NCBI GenBank assembly: GCA_009787345.1 | Contig: WRGF01000219.1 | Span: 1-64,000, forward strand | Direction: 5' to 3' | Source: Turicibacter sp. | GTDB lineage: Bacteria > Bacillota_I > Bacilli_A > MOL361 > Turicibacteraceae | Length of the DNA: 64,000 nt | Shown here: in pieces, positions 25,783-34,379 of the stretch | How positions within the stretch are numbered: the first letter of the stretch is position 1 | How the letters are laid out: each line of letters opens with the position of its first letter | Notes under the pieces: model-generated | Database searches by the model: none | Told to the model about the DNA's origin: nothing | What the model saw: only the letters and a program-made list of their open reading frames with translations | Position numbers and translations under genes: made by a program

Positions 25783-26790
25783 ATGAAAATTGGAAAACAA
25801 TCCTGGAGATTTGAAAATAAAGTCTATATCCAAGAAACTGCCACTTCCGTCGGTCCTTTGGAAGCAAAAGGACCCCTCGGCAAATTTTTTGATGTCCGCT
25901 ACGATGAGCCTTATATGGGGCAAAAAACATGGGAGCAGGCAGAAATCCAGTTGATTCGAGGGACACTTCAGACGCTTTTCAATAAAAGCGGGCTCCATGA
26001 AAAAGACATCTGCCTGGCACTTTGCGGGGATTTGGTCAATCAGTTGGTTCCGTCGCATTACGCCTTCAGGGAATTCAATCTCCCGTTTTTAGGAATGTAC
26101 GGCGCTTGCGCAACGGGCATCCAGTCCCTATTGCTAAGTGCTGTTTTAGTGGACAGCTTTCAGGCCAATCATGTCATCGCCGGTGCCAGCAGCCACACGA
26201 TGACAGTGGAACGCCAATTCAGGAACCCTGTGGAATACGGCGGCCCAAAACCTGAAACAGCCCAAAATACCATCATGGGCGCAGGGCTTGCTTTAGTGTC
26301 AAGAAAGCCTTCTCCAGTCCGCATCGAATCGGCAACAGCTGGCATCATTGTGGACGCAGGGCAAAAAAACCCCAATGATATGGGGAGCGCCATGGCGCCG
26401 GCAGCGGCTCAGTCCCTGATGCAGCATCTGGATGATTTGGGACTTAATGAGGATTATTATGACATGATCGTAACTGGAGACCTGGCCAAATGCGGAACGC
26501 CTGTCTTTATAAATATCCTAAAGCAAAAAGGGATTGAAGTAGAGGACATCCATTCAGACTGCGGGAACCTGATTTATTCCGATAAACAAAAGGTGTTTTC
26601 AGGCGGGAGCGGCGCTGGATGCTGCCCAGTGGTTACCTTTGGGTATTTATGCGACCTATTGAAGCATCAAAAGGTGAAACGGGTCTTGGTTTTGGCAACA
26701 GGCGCCCTTTTGAATCCCCTGATTATGCAGCAAAAAGAAAGCATCCCTTGCATCGCCCATGCCGTCGCCCTTGTTTCTGAGGCGGAGTAA
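25783..26790 (+). CDS. spoVAD: stage V sporulation protein AD
   Basis: 335 residues, start after AAGGGGAGGACCGC. Soluble protein with a ketoacyl-synthase/thiolase fold ([58 protein letters not shown]). SpoVAD binds dipicolinic acid and is essential for its uptake into the developing spore. Usual length (~338). Between spoVAC and spoVAE. Confidence 0.95.
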   Translation: MKIGKQSWRFENKVYIQETATSVGPLEAKGPLGKFFDVRYDEPYMGQKTWEQAEIQLIRGTLQTLFNKSGLHEKDICLALCGDLVNQLVPSHYAFREFNLPFLGMYGACATGIQSLLLSAVLVDSFQANHVIAGASSHTMTVERQFRNPVEYGGPKPETAQNTIMGAGLALVSRKPSPVRIESATAGIIVDAGQKNPNDMGSAMAPAAAQSLMQHLDDLGLNEDYYDMIVTGDLAKCGTPVFINILKQKGIEVEDIHSDCGNLIYSDKQKVFSGGSGAGCCPVVTFGYLCDLLKHQKVKRVLVLATGALLNPLIMQQKESIPCIAHAVALVSEAE

Positions 26791-26822
26791 ACCAATCTAT
26801 CGGCTTTTTAAGGAGGAGAACC

Positions 26823-27173
26823 ATGTTATTTTTAAAGGCATTTATGGTGGGTGGCTTTATCTGCGCCCTCGGCCAGTTCATGTTGGATTACTTCAAGCTG
26901 ACGCCAGCCCATATCACCTGCAGTTTCGTAGCTATCGGCGCAGCGCTGGATGTGTTCGGCATTTATGATAAACTAATCAAGTTCGCCGGTGCAGGGGCAC
27001 AGCTTCCCATCATGAGCTTTGGCCATTCCGTCATGCACGGGGCGATGGAAAAGTCCAAACAAATCGGCTTTATGGGACTTGGCATGGGAATGTTCAGCAT
27101 GACAGCTGTGGGCATAACTTCTGCTATTGTTTTTGCTTTTTTTGCAGCGATTATTTTTAAGCCTAAAGGATAG
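26823..27173 (+). CDS. spoVAE: stage V sporulation protein AE (AEb type)
   Basis: 116 residues, start after TTAAGGAGGAGAACC. Small membrane protein with three to four helices, including [12 protein letters not shown] and [20 protein letters not shown], and the family-specific [20 protein letters not shown]. It is the third core component of the dipicolinate channel with SpoVAC and SpoVAD. No spoVAEa follows. Confidence 0.94.
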   Translation: MLFLKAFMVGGFICALGQFMLDYFKLTPAHITCSFVAIGAALDVFGIYDKLIKFAGAGAQLPIMSFGHSVMHGAMEKSKQIGFMGLGMGMFSMTAVGITSAIVFAFFAAIIFKPKG

Positions 27174-27217
27174 TTGGCCCACGGTATGATAGATGATAAG
27201 AAAGGGTGTGTGGGGTT

Positions 27218-28675
27218 ATGGATGCCAAAATGAAAATTCCCAGGGATATCGAAGTGACCCGGCAGGCGCTTTTGGATATGCTTGGGGCGGATAAGAGCTT
27301 CGATGTCGGGCACCGGGAATTTACGTTCCATGGCAGGCAAGTGATGCTTTGCTACGTTACCGGTCTCATCGACTCTGAGGTGACCATGCAAGTCATCGCC
27401 TCCATGCTTGATTGGTCGGATAGGTGGGTCATCGAAGGCAATCCCTTCGATGCACTTAAATACCACCTGGCCCATTTTCAGGTGGACTTGTCCGATGATT
27501 TGGAACAGGTCAAACTCCAGATTTTAAGCGGGCTGGTAGTTTGGCTCATGGATGGGGAGGACCGCGCCTTCATCGTTGATTTGCGGAGTTACCCGGGACG
27601 CGGACCCGCAGAGCCGGACACTGAAAAAACAGTCCGGGGTTCGAGGGACGGCTACACCGAGAACATCATTATCAACACAGCCCTTACCAGAAGGCGGATC
27701 CGCACCGGGGATTTAAAAAATGAAATTTTCAAAGTGGGGCAGGAATCCCAAACGGATGTGGCGATGATGTACATCGATGGGCTGGCCAACCCTAAAACGG
27801 TGGACCTTCTCCGGCGAAAAATCAAAGAGGTTGAGGTGGACAACCTGACCATGACCGACAAGCAGTTGGAAGAATTTTTAACGGGCCAAGTGTTCAACCC
27901 TTATCCACTGGTCCGTTACACGGAACGTCCCGATGTGGTGGCAACCCATTTATACCGTGGTATGATTGCCATTATCGTGGACACGTCACCCAGTGTCATC
28001 TTGGCTCCCGTTACGTTTTTTGACCACATCACGGGGGTTGAGGAATACCGTCAGACACCAGCTGTCGGGACTTTCCTGCGGATTATCCGATTCGGGGGGA
28101 TGATTATGTCTGTTTTCATGATGCCCACCTGGCTTTTGTTTGTGCTTCACCCAGAATACTTGCCAGCTTCCCTAAGTTATATTGGCCCACAGCAAGAAGG
28201 GCATATCAATATCATCTTGCAAGTCGTTATCGGGGAACTGGGCATCGAGTTTATCCGGTTGGCTTCCATCCATACCCCTAGCGCCATTTCTTCAGCCCTG
28301 GGTATTGTTTCAGCCATCTTAATTGGGCAGGTAGCTGTTGACATTGGTCTTTTCGGGCCAGAGGTGCTCTTTTATGTGGCAATTGGGACGCTAGGGGGAT
28401 TTGTCACCCCGAGTTATGAAATGGGGCTTGCCAATAAAATGTTTAAGATGTTCATCATTTTAGGTGTTGTTTTGCTGGGTCTTTGGGGGTACATTGGTGC
28501 CGTCATCATCGGCTTTGTTTTTATCGCAACGTTAAGGAGCTTCGGTCAGCCTTACCTTTATCCCCTCCTTCCTTTCAATTTAAGGGAACTTATGCAGTTC
28601 ATCATCCGTGTTCCGACGCCTTATCTGTACAAATGCCGTAAAAAACGCAAACACCCATCCCATTCAAAAAACTGA
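27218..28675 (+). CDS. spoVAF: SpoVAF, GerA-family spore membrane protein
   Basis: 485 residues from the ATG at 27218 (a GTG at 27206 is possible). GerA/SpoVAF domain: a soluble N-terminal part with LRSYPGRGPAEPDTEK and GSRDGYTENIIINTALTRRR, then five to six membrane helices from about residue 300. SpoVAF sits in the spore inner membrane and helps dipicolinate release during germination. It closes the spoVA run and ends in a strong terminator. The residues identify SpoVAF rather than a GerAA receptor subunit mainly by position after spoVAE. Confidence 0.9.
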   Translation: MDAKMKIPRDIEVTRQALLDMLGADKSFDVGHREFTFHGRQVMLCYVTGLIDSEVTMQVIASMLDWSDRWVIEGNPFDALKYHLAHFQVDLSDDLEQVKLQILSGLVVWLMDGEDRAFIVDLRSYPGRGPAEPDTEKTVRGSRDGYTENIIINTALTRRRIRTGDLKNEIFKVGQESQTDVAMMYIDGLANPKTVDLLRRKIKEVEVDNLTMTDKQLEEFLTGQVFNPYPLVRYTERPDVVATHLYRGMIAIIVDTSPSVILAPVTFFDHITGVEEYRQTPAVGTFLRIIRFGGMIMSVFMMPTWLLFVLHPEYLPASLSYIGPQQEGHINIILQVVIGELGIEFIRLASIHTPSAISSALGIVSAILIGQVAVDIGLFGPEVLFYVAIGTLGGFVTPSYEMGLANKMFKMFIILGVVLLGLWGYIGAVIIGFVFIATLRSFGQPYLYPLLPFNLRELMQFIIRVPTPYLYKCRKKRKHPSHSKN

Positions 28676-28718
28676 GTGGTGGCCTGTCCCATAGAACAGG
28701 CTGCCACTCAGTTTTTTA
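28666..28718. terminator. bidirectional terminator between spoVAF and collagen genes
   Basis: AAAAAACTGAGTGG-GCCTGT / ACAGGC-CCACTCAGTTTTTT, a long stem with runs on both sides; shared by the convergent spoVAF and the collagen-like operon. Confidence 0.93.
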
Positions 28719-29756
28719 TACTTGGGTACCTACTACCGTATCTTGTTGCGCGCCTTGGGCGGAACGGTTTTGTTGGAGGCTAATTTGTGTAATCCTGCCT
28801 GTCGCAGTATCAACTACAATGTTTACATTCGTCGTCTGGTTGACTGGCCCAGCTAGCCCAGTTCCTCCGGTTGGCCCCGGGCTTCCAGTAGGGCCATTGG
28901 GGCCGGCTGGGCCAACATCGCCTGATGTTCCGGGATTTCCCTTAGGGCCAACCGGGCCATCCGGGCCAATGGGGCCGGGATCCCCTTTTTCACCTGCTGC
29001 ACCGGGTAGCCCATCAGCACCTGCGGGTCCTTGAGGACCGGCATTGCCAAGAGGCCCTACGGCTCCTAGTGGGCCTTTAGGACCTACCGGCCCGGTAGGC
29101 CCTGGTGCACCGGCTGGTCCAACGGGGCCGCTGAATCCCGGGTAGCCCATATTTCCCTCAGGGCCAGTAGGGCCACTGTTGCCAATGGAACCCATTGGCC
29201 CGGTAGGCGAGATGCTTCCCCCACTTGGTCCGGTAGGTCCTGGAGGACCGGGCGGGCCCCCTGGGGGGGCTGGCTGGCCTGGAGGGCCTGGATCGCCAGT
29301 GGGGCCGGTAGGACCAAAATTTACGGCAATGCCGGTGGGACCGGTAGGTCCTGGAGTCCCAGGGATTCCTTTGTCCCCGCCTGGGCCTGCCATGCCATGG
29401 GGTCCAGTAGGCCCTTCGTCCCCAGTAGGTCCCGTAGGGCCTGGATTGCCTTGGCTGCCGGGCAAGCCATCAGGGCCAGTAGGTCCAGTAATCCCTGTCG
29501 GCCCTTTAAAGCGCGGGGGATCGAGGATGGGCAACTGGCTGCCGTCCGCAAAGTTGGCAACGCCAAAAACCAGGTTTCCTTGTTCGTCTGCTAAAAAATC
29601 ATAATTAGTAGGAATGGGTCCAGTAGGCCCATTTGGGCCTGTGGCACCATTAGGGCCGGTGGGGCCTATGGATCCCACGCAGTGGCAGCACTTGCAGGAA
29701 GGCGATTGCCTGCAAGCACAGTTTTTATTGCATGGGCCATTGCAGCAAGTTTTCAT
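28716..29756 (-). CDS. collagen-like spore-surface protein 1
   Basis: 346 residues from the ATG after AAGGAGGGTGCTT (the GTG two codons upstream is part of the ribosome site). Architecture: a cysteine-rich cap (nine Cys in residues 4-26), a short Gly-Pro-Thr stretch (31-48), a non-collagen insert (~49-84, [15 protein letters not shown] to LDPPRFKG), a long Gly-X-Y run (~85-305, mostly GPTGP), and a 40-residue C-terminal end. No signal peptide. Such proteins form the exosporium hair nap in Bacillus (BclA family). Last of three tandem genes. Role is inferred from repeats and from sporulation neighbours. Confidence 0.85.
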   Translation of the reverse strand: MKTCCNGPCNKNCACRQSPSCKCCHCVGSIGPTGPNGATGPNGPTGPIPTNYDFLADEQGNLVFGVANFADGSQLPILDPPRFKGPTGITGPTGPDGLPGSQGNPGPTGPTGDEGPTGPHGMAGPGGDKGIPGTPGPTGPTGIAVNFGPTGPTGDPGPPGQPAPPGGPPGPPGPTGPSGGSISPTGPMGSIGNSGPTGPEGNMGYPGFSGPVGPAGAPGPTGPVGPKGPLGAVGPLGNAGPQGPAGADGLPGAAGEKGDPGPIGPDGPVGPKGNPGTSGDVGPAGPNGPTGSPGPTGGTGLAGPVNQTTNVNIVVDTATGRITQISLQQNRSAQGAQQDTVVGTQV

Positions 29757-29767
29757 AAGCACCCTCC

Positions 29768-30868
29768 TTATATTTGATTGCCATCAAGGTCAGTCACATT
29801 CCCTTGGACATGGCCACTTACGCATTGGTCGGTAGTGTTTTTTGAGTCAAAACTCGCGTCTTGCTGTGAAGCGCCTGAACTAGTAATGAAACCGGTCACC
29901 GGGTCGACGTAATATTTAAAAAGGACAGGGCGGTAAGTGGTGCCAAATGGGCCAGTGGGTCCAGTGGGTCCAGTCGGCCCTTGGGCACCTGAAGCGCCTT
30001 GCGGGCCATCGGGCCCAGTGCTCCCTTTGTCGCCAACAGGCCCAGCCTGCCCGGGGTTGCCATCAGGGCCGGTATCGCCTGTTTCACCTTTTTCCCCTGG
30101 CGGGCCAGCATTCCCCTTGTTGCCAGCCATGCCAACCGGACCGCGGCTTCCTTGTATCCCATCATCGCCAGGCGGCCCATTTTGCCCAGCTGGCCCGTGA
30201 GGGCCGATTGCCCCTGGAGCCCCGGCATCGCCCGTATCCCCAGTGGGTCCAGTCATACCTATAGGCCCAAATGCACCTTGCAGGCCCGTGGGGCCGGTAG
30301 GTCCCACCGTCGAACCTAATGGGCCAGTGGGCCCAGGCGGCCCGGTAGGGCCGCTGCCGGGCCCTTTCTCCCCAGCCGGGCCCTGAGGGCCTGTAGGCCC
30401 AGGCGGCCCATAACCGCTGCTTGACCCGGCATTTCCAGTAGGTCCAGTCGGACCGCTGCTGCCGGGCCAACCCGTAGGGCCGGTCACGCCGACCTGTCCC
30501 TGTGGGCCGAGGGGGCCAGTTGGCCCTGGGGGCCCAACCTCACCATTTGCCCCTGGAATGCCTTGGGCGCCAGGCGAGCCTGTCGGCCCTTGTGGGCCTT
30601 TTAAGACTGTAGGGTCCAAGACAGGGCTATGGCTTTCATCGGGATAGACCACGTTTGCACTTAAGATATTCCCGGACGCATCGCTGCTAAATTCCCAATA
30701 AGCTGCCCCTGGGGCCGTCGGCCCGAACGGGCCGGTAGGCCCAGAACCGGTCAGCCCGGCTGGTCCCGTAGGACCGAAGCATTTGCAGCATTTCTTGCAC
30801 TGTCCACAACGGCACTGGGCGGAAAGCCCGCACCCACACTTGAATTCATTGGCCAGATTAGGGTTCAT
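29768..30868 (-). CDS. collagen-like spore-surface protein 2
   Basis: 366 residues, AGGAGGTAGAAACC before the ATG. Same plan as its neighbours: Cys-rich cap (eight Cys in residues 11-30), short collagen stretch, insert at ~54-90 ([19 protein letters not shown] to LDPTVLKG), a long GPTG-type Gly-X-Y region to ~310, then a distinct C-terminal piece with [18 protein letters not shown] and one cysteine. The C-terminal domains differ among the three proteins, so they may trimerise separately. Eleven bases before gene 1. Confidence 0.85.
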   Translation of the reverse strand: MNPNLANEFKCGCGLSAQCRCGQCKKCCKCFGPTGPAGLTGSGPTGPFGPTAPGAAYWEFSSDASGNILSANVVYPDESHSPVLDPTVLKGPQGPTGSPGAQGIPGANGEVGPPGPTGPLGPQGQVGVTGPTGWPGSSGPTGPTGNAGSSSGYGPPGPTGPQGPAGEKGPGSGPTGPPGPTGPLGSTVGPTGPTGLQGAFGPIGMTGPTGDTGDAGAPGAIGPHGPAGQNGPPGDDGIQGSRGPVGMAGNKGNAGPPGEKGETGDTGPDGNPGQAGPVGDKGSTGPDGPQGASGAQGPTGPTGPTGPFGTTYRPVLFKYYVDPVTGFITSSGASQQDASFDSKNTTDQCVSGHVQGNVTDLDGNQI

Positions 30869-30894
30869 TGGTTTCTACCTCCTTACTGTATCGG

Positions 30895-32025
30895 CTAAGG
30901 GCGTGGGCAAGGGAGTGGGTCAACAACCGTACCAACGGGCTCATCGGTATCATAATCCAATTGTTGGACCGGTACTGTATCGACCCAGCCATTGCTATAT
31001 GTAATCGTAAAAGACGTCGGGAATTTCCCATCCGGTGTCAGGCTATAAGTAAAAGAGGTAATGGCAAGGTATGGCCCTCTCGCGCCTGCGGGACCAGCGG
31101 AACCACTTGCTCCGGTTGCCCCAGCAGGTCCCTGTATCCCTGTATCCCCTTTCGGGCCATCGGTGCCTATTGGTCCCCCGGCGCCAGGATTTCCCTGAGG
31201 CCCCGGATCGCCCTTGGGTCCGGACGGACCGATATCGCCAGCATCGCCAGCAGGCCCTGCTGGACCATCGGGCCCGGCAGGACCAGGATTGCCAGGATTG
31301 CCGGTTCCGCCCATAGCACCCATGGAACCCCTATCCCCAGCAGGCCCCGTAGGCCCGGCTGGACCTTGGGGGCCTTGAAGGCCAGTTGAGCCTGTTGGGC
31401 CATTTTCACCTGCGGGGCCGGTAGGACCTGTTGGGCCAATCGTATCCGAAGGCGGACCTGTGGGTCCGGTAGGTCCCCCAGGCCCATCAAAATCCCCGGG
31501 ATTTCCCGTAGGTCCCGGAAGCCCTGTGGGTCCGGTAGGGCCATTAAAGCCAGTGGGTCCGGTGGGTCCGGCAGGCCCAGGATTCCCTGCAGGCCCAGTA
31601 GGCCCTTTGGGTCCTTGGGCCCCAATAGGGCCAATGCTTATCGGGCCAGTGGGACCAGATATCCCTGGCTGCCCTTTCGGGCCATTTGGACCAGGCATCC
31701 CAGTCGCTCCCCTTGCCCCTTGAAGTGCCTGCGGGTTTTTGAGGATGCCAGTGGAACCTTGGGGCTGGTCGACCCAGCCGCCACTGACGAGGCCATTTTC
31801 ATCAAAAGTAAAGCCAAATCCCAGGTCTAGCTCCCCTGGCGGCCCAGTCGGGCCTGTTGGGCCAAACCCGGCGGGACCAGTAGGACCAGCTGGGCCATAG
31901 TAGCAGCGGCAACAGCTTTTGCAACTGCCAGTCCTGCCATTGCCGCCTTTTTTGGAACAGTTGCTACAGGTCCGGGATTTATGGCAAATGGGACATTTTT
32001 GCCTAAGGTTTGTCATTTCGTCCAT
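30895..32025 (-). CDS. collagen-like spore-surface protein 3
   Basis: 376 residues from the ATG after AAAGCGGGGATAAAG; the longer open frame upstream has no ribosome site. A Cys-rich cap resembling zinc knuckles ([13 protein letters not shown], then CKSCCRC), a short collagen stretch, an insert at ~65-102 ([14 protein letters not shown] ...), a long Gly-X-Y run, and a C-terminal end with [19 protein letters not shown]. First gene of the operon, so it carries the promoter. Divergent from an HxlR regulator. Confidence 0.85.
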   Translation of the reverse strand: MDEMTNLRQKCPICHKSRTCSNCSKKGGNGRTGSCKSCCRCYYGPAGPTGPAGFGPTGPTGPPGELDLGFGFTFDENGLVSGGWVDQPQGSTGILKNPQALQGARGATGMPGPNGPKGQPGISGPTGPISIGPIGAQGPKGPTGPAGNPGPAGPTGPTGFNGPTGPTGLPGPTGNPGDFDGPGGPTGPTGPPSDTIGPTGPTGPAGENGPTGSTGLQGPQGPAGPTGPAGDRGSMGAMGGTGNPGNPGPAGPDGPAGPAGDAGDIGPSGPKGDPGPQGNPGAGGPIGTDGPKGDTGIQGPAGATGASGSAGPAGARGPYLAITSFTYSLTPDGKFPTSFTITYSNGWVDTVPVQQLDYDTDEPVGTVVDPLPCPRP

Positions 32026-32060
32026 CTTTATCCCCGCTTTCTCCAAAATTCCCCATAGTA

Positions 32061-32089
32061 AATCTATGCCCGGCAGGCTTCCCTCATGA
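32061..32089 (-). promoter_or_regulatory. possible sigma-E promoter of the collagen-like operon
   Basis: Minus strand TCATGAG (32083-32089), 14-base spacer, CATAGATT (32061-32068), near the sigma-E consensus KMATATT-N14-CATACAMT; the -10 matches 6 of 8. Mother-cell expression would fit an exosporium role. Confidence 0.4.
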
Positions 32090-32259
32090 CTCAAATTCCC
32101 CACAAAATGCTTTAAGGGGTATCCCCCGTGTCACTAAGTGGCTGAAAAGTAACATGCTTATCTAAAACTTTTCCTGGGGGATTCGTGCTAAAGTTGGGCT
32201 TTTTGTCATACGATGGGATAGGGGATAAATTTGTTCGATATTTTATAGGGGGGGTAAGG

Positions 32260-32649
32260 ATGCCTCGAGCTGATAGGAAGTATTACTGCAATAAAGAACT
32301 GACATTGTCCATGATTGGCGGGAAGTGGAAGATGCTGATCCTTTGGCGGCTGAATAAAGAAGGGACCAAGCGCTTCAGTGAAATCAAGGCGTTGATGCCC
32401 GACATCACCCAGCGCGTACTCATCAACCAGCTCCGGGAAATGGAAGATGACCAGCTGATCGAGCGGACCGTTTATCCTGAGGTCCCGCCAAAAGTGGAGT
32501 ACGCTGTCACCGATTGGGGAAAAAGCCTTTATCCCATCCTGCAAGTCATGTATGACTGGGGGGATGCCTACGTGACGGCATTCGGGGTCGAGTTGCTGGA
32601 TAAAAGGAAAACTCAGGACCTGCAAGGGGTTAAAGGGGAAGGGATTTGA
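32260..32649 (+). CDS. HxlR family winged-helix regulator
   Basis: 129 residues from the ATG with AGGGGGGGTAAGG upstream. Typical HxlR: a cysteine near the N-terminus ([20 protein letters not shown]), the recognition region [20 protein letters not shown], and the wing [20 protein letters not shown]. HxlR proteins respond to aldehydes, quinones or redox state. No obvious target gene adjoins it except the divergent collagen-like operon ~235 bases away. Confidence 0.9.
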   Translation: MPRADRKYYCNKELTLSMIGGKWKMLILWRLNKEGTKRFSEIKALMPDITQRVLINQLREMEDDQLIERTVYPEVPPKVEYAVTDWGKSLYPILQVMYDWGDAYVTAFGVELLDKRKTQDLQGVKGEGI

Positions 32650-32650
32650 A

Positions 32651-32688
32651 AACCGGCGTTAAAAGCGGCCATCAAGCCGTTTTTTTGC
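32651..32688 (+). terminator. weak terminator after the HxlR gene
   Basis: A short CGGC/GCCG stem (within AAAACCGGCG and AAGCCGTTTTTTT) followed by seven T. Confidence 0.5.
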
Positions 32689-32780
32689 GTTGAATCCCCT
32701 AGCTTCCTAAATTGGGTAATGAACCTTTTGCCCCTTTATGGTACAATAAGGAGCAGGCCTAATTGAAGGGGAGATGCGCA

Positions 32781-33518
32781 ATGGAATATAAAGTCAGCAT
32801 TGAGGCCTTTGAGGGCCCTTTGGATTTATTGCTTCACTTGCTTAAAGAATCGAAGGTCAATATCCATGACATCAAAATATCTGAAATCACACAGCAGTAC
32901 CTGGATTACATCCACGCTATGGAAAAAATGCAGCTGGAGATAGCCTCGGAGTATCTGATCATGGCGGCTACCCTCATTGAAATAAAGAGCAAAAGCTTGC
33001 TTCCCAAGCAAATCATAGAGATTGAGGACGAGTACGAAGAGGATTCCAAGGAAGCCCTGATCCAGCGGTTGATAGAATACCAGCAATATAAAGAAGTGTC
33101 CAAGGAGCTTCGGGAACTTGAGGAGGAACGGGGGCAGTTTTACACGAAGCCGCCCATTGATTTTACCGATTACTTGGATGAGTCGGTCAAGCTTCCTGCC
33201 AATAACCAGCAAGTGAGCCAGTTGATTTTGGCTTTCGAGAAACTCCTTCGGCGCCAAAAATTGTCAAAGCCACTGCAAACAACCATCGTTTCCCAAAAAA
33301 TAACGGTGGAGGAACGGATGCTTTCCTTGTCCATCCAGTTGAAATACAAGAAGCGGGTAGCGTTTAACGACTTGTTTGACACCTTTGACCGGGATTATGT
33401 GGTGACGACGTTTTTAGCCCTTTTGGAACTGGTCAAAGGCAGCACCGTCACCATCTCCCAAGACGATTACTACGAATCCATTTACATTTCAAGCAGGGAA
33501 GGTGAGCAGCATGTTTAA
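32781..33518 (+). CDS. scpA: segregation and condensation protein A
   Basis: 245 residues, ATG after AAGGGGAGATGC; an extended -10 (TGGTACAAT, ~32738-32747) lies upstream. Kleisin subunit of the SMC condensin, binding Smc heads and ScpB. Signatures: VSIEAFEGPLDLLLHLLKES at the start, DYIHAMEKMQLEIASEYLIM, AATLIEIKSKSLLP, and a C-terminal winged helix around VAFNDLFDTFDRDYVVTTFL. Overlaps scpB by 8 bases. Confidence 0.96.
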   Translation: MEYKVSIEAFEGPLDLLLHLLKESKVNIHDIKISEITQQYLDYIHAMEKMQLEIASEYLIMAATLIEIKSKSLLPKQIIEIEDEYEEDSKEALIQRLIEYQQYKEVSKELRELEEERGQFYTKPPIDFTDYLDESVKLPANNQQVSQLILAFEKLLRRQKLSKPLQTTIVSQKITVEERMLSLSIQLKYKKRVAFNDLFDTFDRDYVVTTFLALLELVKGSTVTISQDDYYESIYISSREGEQHV

Positions 33519-34083
33519 CCAAGAGCAATTAGGGATTTTAGAAGGGCTGCTTTTTGCGGTCGGCGATGAGGGCATCAGCTTGGAACAGGTCATGTATGCG
33601 CTAGAAGTAGACGCGCCGACTGCTAAGGGCCTTTTCCTTGATTTGAACGAGCGTTACGGGTTGGCCAGCGGTGGCCTTCAGGTCATAGAAGTGGCAGGCG
33701 TCTTTAAGATGACCACCAAAAAAGACCACGCCCCTTATTTAAAACGGCTCATTCAAAACCCCAATCAAAAAGGGCTGTCCAACGCGGCACTCGAAGTTTT
33801 GGCAGTCGTCGCCTACCGTCAGCCCATCACCCGCCATGAAATCGAAAAAATCAGGGGTGCCAGCAGCGACAACGTCTTGCGTAAACTGCTGACTTTCTCT
33901 TTATTGGAAGAAGCCGGCCGCCTAGATGGCCCAGGGCGCCCCATTTTATTCAAGACCACCGATGACTTCCTGGATTACTTTGGCATTAAAACCCTAGAGG
34001 AATTGCCAGAACTTCCCGACATCGGGGAAGACTTCGACTTAGGCGGGGAGGTCAGCCTCTTTAATTTGGCAGAAGGTGAATAA
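33511..34083 (+). CDS. scpB: segregation and condensation protein B
   Basis: 190 residues; ATG overlapping the scpA stop, ribosome site GGAAGGTG. ScpB dimers bind ScpA in the SMC complex. Two winged-helix domains: ILEGLLFAVGDEGISLEQVM and LSNAALEVLAVVAYRQPITR followed by EIEKIRGASSDNVLRKL and GRPILFKTTDDFLDYFGI. An acidic C-terminal tail ends the protein. Confidence 0.96.
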   Translation: MFNQEQLGILEGLLFAVGDEGISLEQVMYALEVDAPTAKGLFLDLNERYGLASGGLQVIEVAGVFKMTTKKDHAPYLKRLIQNPNQKGLSNAALEVLAVVAYRQPITRHEIEKIRGASSDNVLRKLLTFSLLEEAGRLDGPGRPILFKTTDDFLDYFGIKTLEELPELPDIGEDFDLGGEVSLFNLAEGE

Positions 34084-34170
34084 GTTGCCCCAAAAATTAC
34101 CATGATATAGGCAAGGTTCAAAGCCTTGCCCCAGAAGTTTTGGGAACTATATTTTGGTGGAGGTAAACTA

Positions 34171-34308
34171 ATGGCCGGATATCCGAAAAGTAAAAAAGTC
34201 GCCATGGCAAAAGCGTCCCGCAGCAACGCCCACGCGGAAATCGCCAATGAAATTTTGGCAGGCGTCATTTTAGCCAACGAGAAGAAACGATTTAAAAAAG
34301 ACAAATAA
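34171..34308 (+). CDS. 45-residue basic protein, unknown
   Basis: ATG with GGTGGAGGTAAACTA upstream. The peptide is short, basic and helical, ending in KKRFKKDK, with an alanine-rich middle (SRSNAHAEIANEILAGVI). It could be nucleic-acid binding, but it lacks the EIA/GxxxTRR features of acid-soluble spore proteins. Between scpB and a strong terminator. No known family recognised. Confidence 0.65.
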   Translation: MAGYPKSKKVAMAKASRSNAHAEIANEILAGVILANEKKRFKKDK

Positions 34309-34314
34309 CATTTT

Positions 34315-34363
34315 AAAACCCTAAGCCCCCAGGTCGAAAAACGACCTGGGGGCTTAGGGTTTA
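34315..34363. terminator. strong bidirectional terminator
   Basis: A 22-base perfect stem (AAACCCTAAGCCCCCAGGTC paired across AAAAA) with A and T runs; shared by the 45-residue gene and the convergent permease gene. Confidence 0.93.
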
Positions 34364-34379
34364 TTTGGGGCCAAAGCCA

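Noticed and set aside
28819-31830. Plus-strand ORFs with Gly/Pro-rich products opposite the collagen-like genes
   Set aside because: They are mirror frames of the GPT-coding repeats (the complement of Gly-Pro codons again reads Gly/Pro) and have no ribosome sites.
28840-31900. Short periodic repeats that look like a CRISPR array
   Set aside because: The period is nine bases and codes for Gly-X-Y triplets; there are no spacers or conserved long repeats.
32031-32103. Longer N-terminus for collagen-like protein 3
   Set aside because: The upstream frame has no ribosome site and would run through the possible sigma-E promoter; the ATG at 32025 has AAAGCGGGG.
34171-34308. Small acid-soluble spore protein call for the 45-residue basic protein
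   Set aside because: It lacks the EIA and TRR-type motifs of alpha/beta SASPs and the repeats of gamma SASPs.
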